64,000 nucleotides of DNA from Photobacterium frigidiphilum (GCF_003025615.1 NZ_PYMJ01000001.1:248001-312000), one strand, 5' to 3'; counted from the first letter of the stretch, positions 37,864 to 47,504 are shown. The notes: generated from the sequence alone by a model not told the origin. A program made the numbers and translations.

Positions 37864-40005
37864 TTACAATGGCCTAATACTGTCTTCATCCAACACTGCG
37901 GCAAAGCGCTGGCGGATAAAAGTGACATTAGCATCACTTTCTAAACTTTCTTTTGCTTGACCCAGCTTCTGCTGATAAAGCCCTTCTCGCCATTCCAGTG
38001 GCGTCTGACCTTTACCACTCAGCTCAATCTTTAAATCAATGTCTACACTCTGTAGCTCGCCAATTGCTTGCGCTAGCTGCTCTCGTGCTTTCGGGTTATC
38101 TAGGTGACTCTGCGATTGACGTAAATACAAAGTAACCTGATTGTTATCTTGTTCAAACGCTGAATTTAACGCTAGTTGTTGAACTAACCGTCCTACATTT
38201 AGCTTAGTCACTAAATCGGACCAACTATCCTGATTTGCCGCTTCTTTGACAAGTAATTTCGCCATTTCAGGTGTTTTTTCATGCTCTAACGCTTGCTTTA
38301 ATTTACGCGGGGCAACCTCAAGCTTGGTATCTTCTTCAGGTGTTACTGGTTGCATCGGTTTCCACTGATACTCATCTTTTTTCTCAGGCACATTTGCTTG
38401 AGTACCATTTGCATGAGTCGCTATCATCGACGCCGGCATCGCACTGTTAGTTGCAGTGTTTCCTGTGGTAGGAACACGTATCCCCGCATGCTTGTTGGCA
38501 ATACGGTCTAACACATTCGTTGCGACTTTTTTAGCTGGCGCCGGTTCACCCTTTTTTACAGGTTGCTCTTCATTACCACGTTTTGACTGGCTTCGTAACT
38601 TGTTACGCGCAGCCAGTAAACCAGAAGCTGCTGAACGTGGTTGTGCTGGCGGTATATTTTGTGGTGCTGCAGACTGCTCAGCCGGTACTGTACCCGCTGA
38701 TTCCTGAATAGAACTTGGACTAGCCGCTAATTGTTGCTCACTATGTTGTGGAGCGATAACGTGTGGTGCTACAACTTGTGAAGTAGCGACTTGTGAAGTA
38801 GCGGCTTGTGGCTGCGACCCCATCTGTGCTTTTAATGCTTGAACACGCTGCATACCTTGTTGAGGCGCAGCAGGCTCACTTGCTGGTACATTAATAGATT
38901 GAGGTGTAATCCCACTACCCGATACCGGTCTGAACGCCAACATGCGCAGCAACACCATCTCTAGCCCTATACGGCCATCAGGTGCGAACGCTAAATCTTG
39001 ACGACCTTGCAACGCAATTTGATAACACAGCTGAACATCTTGTGGGGTCATTGCTGAACTAAGCGCAATAATACGATCAGCATCAGGGGCACTCATATCT
39101 AATGCTGCCGGTAATGCCTGATGCATGGCAACACGGTGTAATTGTGCGGCTAATTCACGTAGTAAACTATCCCATTCCACACCCACACTCGCGAGTTCTT
39201 CAAGCCCACCCATCGCTGTATTCGCTTGACCGCCAGAAACAGCCTCTAACAAAAACAATGCTTGATCTGTATTTAACGTACCCAACATCATTGAAACCGA
39301 ATCAGCATGAACTTGGCCATTACCCAGCGCTATCGCTTGGTCAGTCAAACTTAATGCATCACGCATACTACCTTCGGCAGCACGTGATAATAGGCTTAAT
39401 GCTTTCGGTTCAAAATCAACATTTTCTTGAGTTAATACGTTTGATAACTGGCTTTGAATCTGATCATTGTCTAAATGCTTTAGATGAAACTGCAAACAGC
39501 GAGATAAAATCGTCACTGGCAACTTTTGAGGGTCAGTGGTTGCGAGAATAAATTTAACGTATTCCGGTGGCTCTTCTAGCGTCTTTAATAAGGCGTTAAA
39601 ACTATGACGAGATAACATGTGCACTTCATCAATTAAGTACACCTTAAAACGGCCACGTGCAGGCTTATACTGAACGTTATCAAGTAACTCACGCGTATCT
39701 TCTACTTTCGTTCTTGATGCCGCATCGATCTCTAATAGATCAACAAAACGTCCCTCATCAATTTCTTTACACGTACCACATTGCCCACAAGGTGTTGCAG
39801 TAATCCCTTGTTCACAGTTAAGCCCTTTGGCAAAAATTCGTGCAATAGAGGTTTTACCTACACCTCGGGTACCACTAAATAAATATGCGTGGTGAAGACG
39901 GTTGTGCGCGAGAGCGTTAGACAATGCAGTTAATACATGTGACTGCCCTACTACATCACTAAATTGATACGGTCGCCATTTCCGTGCCAGAACCTGATAA
40001 CTCAT
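37864..40005 (-). CDS. dnaX: DNA polymerase III tau/gamma subunit
   Basis: Clamp-loader ATPase subunit; tau also joins the two polymerase cores and DnaB. The full-length product has 713 residues (E. coli tau 643). The AAA+ domain has FSGTRGVGKTSIARIF, the four-cysteine zinc module and LIDEVHMLSRHSFNALLKTLEEPP. A Gln/Ala/Pro-rich linker (about 370-560) precedes the tau C-terminal domain. The frameshift heptamer in this linker probably also yields a gamma protein of about 486 residues. Confidence 0.96.
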   Translation of the reverse strand: MSYQVLARKWRPYQFSDVVGQSHVLTALSNALAHNRLHHAYLFSGTRGVGKTSIARIFAKGLNCEQGITATPCGQCGTCKEIDEGRFVDLLEIDAASRTKVEDTRELLDNVQYKPARGRFKVYLIDEVHMLSRHSFNALLKTLEEPPEYVKFILATTDPQKLPVTILSRCLQFHLKHLDNDQIQSQLSNVLTQENVDFEPKALSLLSRAAEGSMRDALSLTDQAIALGNGQVHADSVSMMLGTLNTDQALFLLEAVSGGQANTAMGGLEELASVGVEWDSLLRELAAQLHRVAMHQALPAALDMSAPDADRIIALSSAMTPQDVQLCYQIALQGRQDLAFAPDGRIGLEMVLLRMLAFRPVSGSGITPQSINVPASEPAAPQQGMQRVQALKAQMGSQPQAATSQVATSQVVAPHVIAPQHSEQQLAASPSSIQESAGTVPAEQSAAPQNIPPAQPRSAASGLLAARNKLRSQSKRGNEEQPVKKGEPAPAKKVATNVLDRIANKHAGIRVPTTGNTATNSAMPASMIATHANGTQANVPEKKDEYQWKPMQPVTPEEDTKLEVAPRKLKQALEHEKTPEMAKLLVKEAANQDSWSDLVTKLNVGRLVQQLALNSAFEQDNNQVTLYLRQSQSHLDNPKAREQLAQAIGELQSVDIDLKIELSGKGQTPLEWREGLYQQKLGQAKESLESDANVTFIRQRFAAVLDEDSIRPL
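38546..38557 (-). promoter_or_regulatory. programmed -1 frameshift site in dnaX
   Basis: The heptamer A-AAA-AAG spans 38557-38551 in the phase X-XXY-YYZ (codons GTA AAA AAG, residues 483-485). A -1 slip reads GGG then TGA at 38548-38546, so gamma would end one residue after the slip. This is the same slippery sequence and near-immediate stop as E. coli dnaX. A GAAGAG element lies upstream. I could not find a strong downstream hairpin. Confidence 0.75.
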
Positions 40006-40169
40006 GTCGTATAGCCCTACAAAATCAAGAATTCAATGCTAGCACAGAGAGGGTATTTGAGCGAGAGGGCGCAATGATGAGCGCCCAATCATTAGCCAGA
40101 TTTAGGTAATTCTGGCTAGAGGAAATAATTAGCTATCGTAATCACTGCGTTTAATGATTCTAACAACCA

Positions 40170-40730
40170 TTAATGGCCGTCGAAATCACAAATGCTAAAT
40201 ACATTCAGGCCAATGCCTTTTAAACGCTCTGCACCGCCAATGTCTGGCAAATTAATAACAAACGCAGCATCTTCAACCACACCGCCTAAACGACGGGCTA
40301 GCTTTGTTGTCGCTTCAATTGTACCGCCAGTTGCGAGTAGATCATCAACAAGCAGAACCTTGTCACCTTCTACAATAGCATCGACGTGAATTTCAAGTAT
40401 GTCTTTGCCGTATTCCAATTCATAGCTTTCAGAAATAACTTCGCGTGGTAATTTACCCGGTTTACGCACTGGCACAAAACCCACACCTAACTCTAATGCT
40501 AAAGGAGCACCAAACAGAAAACCACGCGCTTCAGTACCAATGACCTTGGTAATTCCTGTATTGCTGTAACGCTCAATCAGCACCTGCATAGTGGCACGAT
40601 AAGCTTCAGGATCTTCCATCAGGCTTGTTACATCACGGAATAAGATACCTGGCTTAGGGTAATCAGAAATTGATTTAATACTGTTTCTAATCAACGTTAG
40701 TTGTTCGTTATTTACGGTTTCTTTAGTCAT
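40170..40730 (-). CDS. apt: adenine phosphoribosyltransferase
   Basis: Salvages adenine to AMP with PRPP. The 186-residue protein has the core [19 protein letters not shown], the [14 protein letters not shown] segment and the PRPP loop [16 protein letters not shown]. The start is the ATG at 40730 with GGAA upstream. A TTG seven codons earlier is less likely. It lies upstream of dnaX on the same strand with a 164-base gap. Confidence 0.96.
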   Translation of the reverse strand: MTKETVNNEQLTLIRNSIKSISDYPKPGILFRDVTSLMEDPEAYRATMQVLIERYSNTGITKVIGTEARGFLFGAPLALELGVGFVPVRKPGKLPREVISESYELEYGKDILEIHVDAIVEGDKVLLVDDLLATGGTIEATTKLARRLGGVVEDAAFVINLPDIGGAERLKGIGLNVFSICDFDGH

Positions 40731-40813
40731 AGTAGTTTTCCACGCACCCAATATACTCTACGAGTTGAATGCTAAAAGCGAAGTAAATGCCAGCGTTGGC
40801 AGGCTTAAACAAA

Positions 40814-40869
40814 AATACCAAACTGAATGATTATCTGCTTAATCAAAGAGAATGGTTCAGTTTGGTATT
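40814..40869 (-). terminator. ybaN terminator
   Basis: On the minus strand AATACCAAACTGAA and TTCAGTTTGGTATT form a perfect 14-base stem. An inner stem TGATTA/TAATCA lies in the loop, and TTTTTGTTT follows. It is 17 bases beyond the ybaN stop. Confidence 0.8.
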
Positions 40870-40885
40870 CTTACAGCCAGCAATT

Positions 40886-41284
40886 TTATTGCTTTTCTTG
40901 AGTTGTAGCAACCGACTCCATTACAGGCAATCGATTAAACCAAATAAGGAGTGTCGCAGCGATCACAATCAGCATCATTTTATGCCAAAGAAGCGGGACG
41001 ATATAAATTGAAAAAGCAAAACTCAGCACTATCGAAATATTTGCTCGACGTTTTACAACAGTAGATACAGCACGATGTTGGTGCCAATTGTTTAAAAGGG
41101 GACCAAAATGAGGATGCCTATGTAGCCAACGACTTAAACGCGGCGAACCTCGCATGAAACAGGCACTCGCTAACAATAGAAATGGCGTAGTGGGTAATAA
41201 AGGCAGAAAGATACCGATAACACCGAGTACAACACAAATCCAACCTGTCGTTATCAGCAATGTCCGTTTAATCAAATCCCTCAT
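40886..41284 (-). CDS. ybaN: YbaN family (DUF454) inner-membrane protein
   Basis: A 132-residue inner-membrane protein of the DUF454/YbaN family with unknown function. It has three hydrophobic stretches, the conserved PLLPTTPFLLLASACFMRGS after the first helix, and WLHRHPHFGPLLNNW. It lies upstream of apt on the same strand, as ybaN does near apt in E. coli, but with its own terminator. Confidence 0.9.
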   Translation of the reverse strand: MRDLIKRTLLITTGWICVVLGVIGIFLPLLPTTPFLLLASACFMRGSPRLSRWLHRHPHFGPLLNNWHQHRAVSTVVKRRANISIVLSFAFSIYIVPLLWHKMMLIVIAATLLIWFNRLPVMESVATTQEKQ

Positions 41285-41826
41285 TATCTACTCCAGAGTA
41301 CGACATTTTCTGATTCTAATGCCAAGTAACAAAAAACGCAGCCTAAAATTAATCGAATATAATAAAGAGAAAAGAGAAAAGAGAGACAGTCTCCATTTGT
41401 AAGTGTGATAATCATCTGTACAACAGGCAATAACAAGGGACGCGAGTAACTATACCTAATTGTACAAATGACAGGCGCAACATTAACGCGTAAACATACC
41501 GATTAATGTTAAACTTGCTGGTAGAGTCGGAATTAATAATACTGCTAAAAAACCAACAAAATAGGTGAAATTGTACGGGTCTTTAAAATCCTGTTCCATT
41601 TTATACTTCCTTCTTCGACTATTTTGAGCGACTGATAAAATTTCGATTCGAAGCTTCTTCGAGCTCCATTTATTGTCTGGCTACTATAGCGAATAAAGAA
41701 AGTGACAAAAACCGAAGGAAAATGAGGGTATTCGAGCAAAGAGTCATAAAGGTTTGATTCAAATCACAATCAAAGAATAAATGCGATCTAGACTGAATTC
41801 ACCACCACTAAGAAAATAAAGCAGCT
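41285..41826. other. ybaN to TraR/DksA-like gene gap
   Basis: This 540-base gap holds the 38-residue small ORF at 41483-41599 and a short AAAGAG-type purine repeat near 41363-41385. I see nothing else. The longer overlapping minus-strand frame at 41545-41739 lacks any supporting features. Confidence 0.55.
41483..41599 (-). CDS. 38-residue membrane peptide (unannotated small ORF)
   Basis: ATG at 41599 has AAGGAAG at ideal spacing and opens a 38-codon frame ending in TAA. The product starts MEQDFKDPYN, then has one long hydrophobic segment (FTYFVGFLAVLLIPTLPA and on to SLTLIGMF) and ends TR. Charged N-terminus, single helix and basic end fit a small inner-membrane protein. I do not recognise a family. 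It stands alone in a 540-base gap between ybaN and the TraR/DksA-like gene. Confidence 0.6.
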   Translation of the reverse strand: MEQDFKDPYNFTYFVGFLAVLLIPTLPASLTLIGMFTR

Positions 41827-42189
41827 ATGACAACGTCAGACATTATTTACCAAGAATTGCAAAGTAACCTAGAACAAGAGCATCTGATGCTCTCAAAAGA
41901 TCTCAAACACGAAATGCAGCTCAATACACTAGTACCATCAGCATTAGCTATTGAAAATGCCGATCTTAATAACCTGATCATGATGGCAAAATCCTCTTTT
42001 ATTCCTAACTTGTTTGATCTGGCTATTCGAATGGAAAAAGTGGATGCCGCGGTATGCTCAATAAAATTAGGCATGTATGGCTTATGTGTCGATTGCGAAG
42101 AAGAAATTGATGAATCAGAGCTAAAAGCCGATCCTGCACAACCGCGCTGCCATGCTTGTTGTGATCATAGCCGTTATCATCATGATTAG
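41827..42189 (+). CDS. TraR/DksA-type C4 zinc finger protein
   Basis: A 120-residue protein with a helical N-terminus and a C-terminal TraR/DksA zinc finger (CVDCEEEIDESELKADP then RCHACC), spacing C-x2-C-x17-C-x2-C. DksA relatives enter the RNA polymerase secondary channel. This one lacks the length of DksA (about 150) and the DxxDxA coiled-coil tip is not evident, so its role is unclear. It ends in a His-rich tail (HSRYHHD). Confidence 0.8.
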   Translation: MTTSDIIYQELQSNLEQEHLMLSKDLKHEMQLNTLVPSALAIENADLNNLIMMAKSSFIPNLFDLAIRMEKVDAAVCSIKLGMYGLCVDCEEEIDESELKADPAQPRCHACCDHSRYHHD

Positions 42190-42345
42190 GCATTACATAG
42201 CCAGTCCCCCCCTAAGCAAGAAAAAAGCAACAAACAAGAAAAGGGCAACGAATCTTTTTAGACCCCTCGCCCTCATCTTGTTAACGGCTTAAAAACAAAG
42301 TGCGAATAAAGGACTCGTACTCCTGCCCCTATTAACTGTTAACTG

Positions 42346-42996
42346 TTAGTTAAAATCATGCTCTGCTGCCCAAACCTTAAATGCTTTCTTTTCTTTGGTT
42401 GATGCCTTGGTATACCACATTTTAAGCTGAGTTAAAGAATCACCCGTGATTTCTATTTTTCCTGCCTCATCGACCATCACTGCGACTTGTTCTAAATCAA
42501 CCGCATAGCCTTGCTCAAATACAATGCCATGCTTACTGTTGTACTTAGCAACTAACTCTTCCATATTACTGAAAGAGCCAAAACCATCACCTTTCAGCTC
42601 TACGGTTTTAAGCACTTCTTTTGAGCCATCGGTATATTCCAGAGCCCAATCTGCACCACGTTCAAAGTAAGCCGTAGTTTGTGAAAGTGTCGTCAATGTT
42701 GGCAATACAACCTTGGCATCTTTATCTGCGACATTAAGATCAAACAAATAAGGGCGTGTGGTGTAAATGGTATTTTTTGAGCCATTTTTTACTTCACCAT
42801 CAAAGCGAACAACGATTTGATGTTTACCATCGGCCAGTTCCACACTCTCAGTGGGTGACCAATAAGACGATTCCACCTTTTTACCATCAACCACTAACAA
42901 CTCAATATTCTTACTGGTCGATAGAGTTGCAGCTTGCGCTCCAGCACTCACAAACGCCATGATTGCCAACGATGTTAAAAGCACACATTTTTTCAT
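42346..42996 (-). CDS. DUF2057 family exported protein (YccT/CsgI-like)
   Basis: A 216-residue exported protein of the DUF2057 (YccT) family, whose E. coli member affects curli. It has a signal peptide ([22 protein letters not shown]) and then a beta-rich domain with [10 protein letters not shown] and [12 protein letters not shown] near the start. The ATG 42996 has AAAGGAT at the right distance. A longer frame starting 15 codons upstream has no ribosome site. Confidence 0.85.
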   Translation of the reverse strand: MKKCVLLTSLAIMAFVSAGAQAATLSTSKNIELLVVDGKKVESSYWSPTESVELADGKHQIVVRFDGEVKNGSKNTIYTTRPYLFDLNVADKDAKVVLPTLTTLSQTTAYFERGADWALEYTDGSKEVLKTVELKGDGFGSFSNMEELVAKYNSKHGIVFEQGYAVDLEQVAVMVDEAGKIEITGDSLTQLKMWYTKASTKEKKAFKVWAAEHDFN

Positions 42997-43120
42997 GTTA
43001 ATAAATCCTTTCGTAAAACGGCAAATAATATACCCATTCATTTTGCCACTATTTTGTACTTAGACTGCATAGCATTAAACAATAAATAAAAAGAAACAAA
43101 ATGAATGGGGTGTAGATAGC

Positions 43121-43147
43121 AGAAAGCCGCCAAAAAGGCGGCTTTCT
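43121..43147 (-). terminator. terminator of second porin
   Basis: AGAAAGCCGCC-AAAAA-GGCGGCTTTCT is a perfect 11-base stem 28 bases beyond the porin stop. The stem itself supplies part of the T-rich end. Confidence 0.75.
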
Positions 43148-43175
43148 TAAGAAGTTATCTTAGATTGAATCAATC

Positions 43176-44177
43176 TTAGAAAGTTACTTCCATACCCACT
43201 ACATAACCGAAGCCATCATCAACTTTCTTGTTAGTTAACACATCTGTGTATTCTAGATCAGTGTAACCTACTTCACCGTAAACTTTCACGTTGCTGTGAA
43301 GCTGCTGAGTAACGTTAGCGTAGAAAGTGTTGATATCGTCAGTACCTGAAGTATCAACGCTGTAGTTGTTGTAACCACCAGCAAATGTTGTCTTGTTCAT
43401 AGTGTATGAACCAGCAAGCATGATTACGTCAATGTCAGTCTTCGCTTTAGCTGATGTTTCATCTTCGATTTGGCCATAAGAAGCAGCTAGGCTGAATGCA
43501 TTGATGTTGTATTCAGCTTCTAGGTTGAAGCCGTCACGAGATGAATTTGCGCCAGACATATCTTCTGAAGAATATAGGTATACACGTGCATCTAGATCAC
43601 CGAAACGCGCACCTAGACGACCGTCAATAACCTGGCCTTCATCAGATGTTTGGTCTTTACCATCAGAATTCAGTAGTGCAGACACACCAGCATAGAACTG
43701 GCCATTGTCGAATACATATTTAACAGTTTGGTCACCGTCAGCGACAACAAAGTCAATCGCTTCACCACCTAGTTCGATGTCTTTACCGATACCAGAATCA
43801 TCCGCGATCAGGTATTGACGACCGAAAGTCATTGTACCGAAGTCACCAGAAATACCAACCCATAGTTCATCGTTAGTAACTTTGCCACTTTCCATTTCAA
43901 ACGCAAGAGCAGCAACTGCGTTCATGTTGTCAGAAACTGCAACTGTTGTGTTGAATGCGATATCACCATCATCAAGGCGGATTTCACCGTCAGCTTCAGT
44001 CAGACCTTTAGCATTTGTATCTGTTTTATCTACTGATTTAGCAAAGCCCTGGTGGTATTGAACTTCAGCCGCGCCAGACAGATCGACTTTAACGCCGTCT
44101 GCATCATATAGGTTGATGCCCGCATTTGCTGAACCAGCTGCTGTTAGAATTGCTAGTGCTACAAGAGTCTTTTTCAT
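43176..44177 (-). CDS. outer-membrane porin, OmpU/OmpL type
   Basis: Vibrionaceae OmpU-type porin of 333 residues (OmpL in Photobacterium). It has a signal peptide (KKTLVALAILTAAGSANA), then GINLYDADGVKVDLSGAAEV at strand one, the highly acidic constriction-type loops, and the end VVGMEVTF with terminal Phe. Such porins are the main ToxR targets. The upstream region contains a ToxR-box-like element, and toxRS is 9 kb away in this window. Confidence 0.9.
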   Translation of the reverse strand: MKKTLVALAILTAAGSANAGINLYDADGVKVDLSGAAEVQYHQGFAKSVDKTDTNAKGLTEADGEIRLDDGDIAFNTTVAVSDNMNAVAALAFEMESGKVTNDELWVGISGDFGTMTFGRQYLIADDSGIGKDIELGGEAIDFVVADGDQTVKYVFDNGQFYAGVSALLNSDGKDQTSDEGQVIDGRLGARFGDLDARVYLYSSEDMSGANSSRDGFNLEAEYNINAFSLAASYGQIEDETSAKAKTDIDVIMLAGSYTMNKTTFAGGYNNYSVDTSGTDDINTFYANVTQQLHSNVKVYGEVGYTDLEYTDVLTNKKVDDGFGYVVGMEVTF

Positions 44178-44714
44178 GATAATCCACTGCCTTTTATTAT
44201 TTAGAGTGAAATTCCGTTTAAAGAATTCCTTTTCTTATATTCCCTCGGCTAACTCTCTGTTTGAAATGTAAACAGAAAAAGTATACCAAGAGCGAGTAAC
44301 TTGTTGAGCTCATCCTGACAGAGTTTCATTCTACGTGTCAAATACTCTAAATTAAAAAACAAAAAACATAAAACTCATTAAAAAACAAAGATATAAATAT
44401 AAAAGGGCCACATGATGACCGCTAATTGCAGTAAAACCCACCAGATCAACCTAATTTCCAAACTGCAATAAACAGGATAAAACACTGAAATAATGATTAT
44501 TACGCACTAAAACCAGGCCTTTAATATTATAAAACACCGGTTTTTATAGTTTTTTTATTCTGCTTTGGTATATTTAGATAACTGTTTTATAAGGTTCAAT
44601 CTAATTTCGTGATATCCGTCGCACTTTATTTATAAAATATACAGAAATTAGTCTCCGCTCACATTTAGAGCTTCGTGCTATAATGCCCTTCCTTACCATT
44701 ATGAAGTTTCAGTG
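44178..44714. other. porin-dinG divergent region
   Basis: About 540 very AT-rich bases between the divergent porin and dinG. A- and T-tracts cluster at 44350-44400. The region should hold a long-range regulated porin promoter and the dinG promoter. There is no ORF. A LexA box for dinG was not found by eye. Confidence 0.6.
44369..44383 (+). promoter_or_regulatory. ToxR-box-like element upstream of OmpU-type porin
   Basis: TAAAACTCATTAAAA fits the published V. cholerae ToxR motif TNAAA-N5-TNAAA exactly. It lies about 190 bases before the porin start. In DNA this AT-rich a chance match is quite possible. Confidence 0.4.
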
Positions 44715-46793
44715 ATGTTACACAGTCAGATTAAAAGTGATATCAAACAATGCTATGAGAACCTGGGAAACCAGCTGGATAACTTTATCCCCCGTCGTGC
44801 ACAGAACTACCTTGTAGCTGAAATTGCTAAAACACTGGCTGGTGAATATCATCAGAAACACCGAATGTTGGTGGGTGAAGCAGGTACAGGTATTGGTAAG
44901 TCACTCGCTTACTTGCTTGGAGGGATCCCCTTTGCACTTTTCAATAATAAGAAGTTACTGATTTCGACCGCAACAGTGGCATTACAAGAACAATTAATTA
45001 ACAAAGATTTGCCATTGTTTAATCGTATTTACCCAAAAGAATTCAGCTTCATTCTGGCTAAAGGGCGTCAGCGCTATTGCTGCAACCACAAATTAGAGGC
45101 TTGTTGTGCCACAAATAACGACCAACAAGTGGCATTATGGGAAGAAAAACCTAAAAAGTCGGATTTAGATCTTTTAAGAAGAATGCTTAAAGCTACTCAA
45201 GACGGTAAATGGGATGGTGATCGCGACAGTTGGCCGACAACCATTCCAGATCGTGTCTGGCCACAAATAATGGCAGATAAACACAGCTGCCATGCCGGTT
45301 TACCCCAGCACCGTAGTTGTCCATTTGCGAAAGCGAGAGAACACTTAGACAAAGCCGATGTCATTATTGCTAACCATGCTTTGCTAATGGCAGATATTGA
45401 ATTAGGTGGTGGGGTGATTTTGCCCGAACCAGAGCAAACCATTTATGTGATTGATGAAGCGCACCACTTACCAAAGGTCGCGCGAGACTTCTCTTCAGCG
45501 GCATCAAGCTTAAAAGGTGCAGCGACTTGGTTAGAAAAGTTAAATCAAACTATTGGTAAACTGGCAGAGCTGGCCGAATACAAAAAAGCAGCTCGCTTCC
45601 AAGATGCTATCTTAGAAAATATTCAGCACCTTATTCCAACATTACGGCAAGTAGCCAACAATGTTGATGCCAGTATGTTCAGTAAAGACGGTATCTACCG
45701 TTTTGAACACGGTGAATTACCAGCATGGTTAGAACAAGAAGCAAAAGGCTGCAAAGATGCCAGTAAAAAAGCCTTACAATCATTAGGTAAGATACACGAC
45801 TTAATTTCTGAACGTTTGAAAGATAACGAAATCCAACAACGTTTAGGTGAACAAGCCCTTGCCGAATCAGGTGTTTATCTACAACGTTTAGAAAATTTAG
45901 AAAAAGTATGGGCATTGATGGCACAGCCCAAAAAAGATAAAGGTGCCCCACTCGCACGCTGGATAGAAAAGAACCCTGATAACGAAGGGGACTATATTAT
46001 TCAGGTTTCACCACTTGAAGTCGGTTACCGTTTAGATCAGTTATTATGGAGCCGTGCGGCAGGTGCCATTTTGGTATCAGCAACGCTGCGTGCTTTAAAC
46101 CAATTTACTTACTTTTGTCGTCAAGTGGGTATCTATGAAATGGACAGCACGCGCTTTTTAGCCCTTGCTTCACCGTTTGATTATCAAAATAACGCTCGCT
46201 TAGTTATTCCAGCATTATCCCTTGAACCTCAGGCTGATAAATTTACCGATCTACTAATCAAAACATTGCCAGAATATTTAGAAGGTGAAACCGCCAGTCT
46301 CGTACTCTTTTCATCATACTGGCAGATGAATAAAGTTGCCGATGAATTACGCCCACTCGCCAAGAAAAACAAATGGGAATTATTGGTACAAGGTGAAGAA
46401 TCACGCCACATAACTCTAAAAAAACATAAAGATAATTGTAAAAACGGTAAGCCAAGCATTTTGTTTGGTACCGGAAGCTTCTCTGAAGGGCTTGATTTAC
46501 CAGGCGATTTATTAAAAAACCTGATAATCACAAAAATTCCTTTCGGTGTGCCAACCTCACCAGTCGAAGAAGCCCATGCGGAATATATTGAAAGCTGTGG
46601 TGGTAATCCGTTTATGCAAATTTCAGTGCCAGAAGCCAGTAAAAAGCTGATTCAATCTGTGGGTAGATTAATTCGAAAAGAAGAAGACACGGGTCGAGTC
46701 GTGCTGCTTGATCGTAGAATAATAAACCGTCGTTACGGTAAAGCCTTATTGGATTCACTACCACCATTTAAACGCGTTATAGAATACAGCTAA
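44715..46793 (+). CDS. dinG: ATP-dependent DNA helicase DinG
   Basis: XPD-like 5'-3' iron-sulfur helicase that resolves R-loops and forks. The 692-residue protein has Walker A GEAGTGIGKS and the Fe-S cysteines in GRQRYCCNHKLEACC through CHAGLPQHRSCPFAK. The DEAH box is in VIDEAHHLPK, and the late motifs GTGSFSEGLDLPG and QSVGRLIRKEEDTG follow. The ATG at 44715 follows a GTG that could also start. Relatives begin close to here. Confidence 0.95.
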   Translation: MLHSQIKSDIKQCYENLGNQLDNFIPRRAQNYLVAEIAKTLAGEYHQKHRMLVGEAGTGIGKSLAYLLGGIPFALFNNKKLLISTATVALQEQLINKDLPLFNRIYPKEFSFILAKGRQRYCCNHKLEACCATNNDQQVALWEEKPKKSDLDLLRRMLKATQDGKWDGDRDSWPTTIPDRVWPQIMADKHSCHAGLPQHRSCPFAKAREHLDKADVIIANHALLMADIELGGGVILPEPEQTIYVIDEAHHLPKVARDFSSAASSLKGAATWLEKLNQTIGKLAELAEYKKAARFQDAILENIQHLIPTLRQVANNVDASMFSKDGIYRFEHGELPAWLEQEAKGCKDASKKALQSLGKIHDLISERLKDNEIQQRLGEQALAESGVYLQRLENLEKVWALMAQPKKDKGAPLARWIEKNPDNEGDYIIQVSPLEVGYRLDQLLWSRAAGAILVSATLRALNQFTYFCRQVGIYEMDSTRFLALASPFDYQNNARLVIPALSLEPQADKFTDLLIKTLPEYLEGETASLVLFSSYWQMNKVADELRPLAKKNKWELLVQGEESRHITLKKHKDNCKNGKPSILFGTGSFSEGLDLPGDLLKNLIITKIPFGVPTSPVEEAHAEYIESCGGNPFMQISVPEASKKLIQSVGRLIRKEEDTGRVVLLDRRIINRRYGKALLDSLPPFKRVIEYS

Positions 46794-46816
46794 TACATTC
46801 TAGGTAAGTTGTTTTG

Positions 46817-46900
46817 GTGCTAAATTTATTCGCCCAGTATTTGTCACTGTGGTGGTTATTCTTGCTGGTAAACTTGCTTGGCAAGCTTGGTTTTAATTAA
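46817..46900 (+). CDS. 27-residue hydrophobic peptide between dinG and priC (candidate)
   Basis: A GTG at 46817, eight bases after TAGGTAAG, opens a 27-codon frame ending 11 bases before priC. The product is one membrane-spanning segment (YLSLWWLFLLVNLLGKLGF). I do not recognise it. The ribosome site, the Trp-rich helix and the tight fit into the 118-base gap support coding. The GTG start and the length leave real doubt. Confidence 0.42.
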   Translation: MLNLFAQYLSLWWLFLLVNLLGKLGFN

Positions 46901-46911
46901 GGTATTTTTTT

Positions 46912-47463
46912 ATGTCTGATCTTTCACGTTTAGAAGCTATCGTAGACCAGCTCCTTCACGAAGCGATACAGATTGATCGCCAACGAAAAGAAGCGAAATA
47001 CCCTTTGTTTGATGAGCAGTTATTTCATTGTCGCAGTAAATTATTGACACCTTGCGTTAAAGAAATCCAGCATGAGATATCGGTTTTACGCAAAGAACGT
47101 CAAGCAGGAAAGTTACTCGCATCGCGTACTCAATACATCTGTGAAAGTATTGTCGCTCAGATTCAAGCGGTTCAACGAGAAATAGCCACACAAAATATTC
47201 GTAAAAACGAACCGAGAAAAAAAGCAGGTTGGCGCAAACCCATTAATGAATTACGCCAAGATCTGGCTAAACACAAAGAATGGGAAAGCCGATTAGCCGC
47301 AATGGTTCGCGATAAAGAAATGCAACTGAGTCGTAGTGCGACTTTCGCAGAACAACAAAGTATGCAAAAAGAAGTATTAGCACTTGAAGGTAGGTTAACT
47401 CGGTGCCGTTCATCATTAGCAAATATTGAAAAAAGTATTGGCTACAGCGAGCGAGGTCGTTAA
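46912..47463 (+). CDS. priC: primosomal replication protein PriC
   Basis: Replication restart protein that loads DnaB at forks with a gap. The 183-residue helical, basic protein has the PriC core INELRQDLAKHKEWESRLAAM and the N-terminal LEAIVDQLLHEA. It follows dinG as in other Vibrionaceae. The identification rests on these segments and context, since PriC is poorly conserved. Confidence 0.88.
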   Translation: MSDLSRLEAIVDQLLHEAIQIDRQRKEAKYPLFDEQLFHCRSKLLTPCVKEIQHEISVLRKERQAGKLLASRTQYICESIVAQIQAVQREIATQNIRKNEPRKKAGWRKPINELRQDLAKHKEWESRLAAMVRDKEMQLSRSATFAEQQSMQKEVLALEGRLTRCRSSLANIEKSIGYSERGR

Positions 47464-47504
47464 TTGATGATGCGGGAGTCGATATTCATGCCGCTCTCGA
47501 TGTT

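Noticed and set aside
41545..41739. 64-codon minus-strand ORF in the ybaN gap
   Set aside because: No ribosome site and ordinary composition. It overlaps the better supported 38-codon frame.
44178..44714. LexA box for dinG
   Set aside because: I could not find a CTG-N10-CAG motif at a sensible distance from the dinG start by eye.
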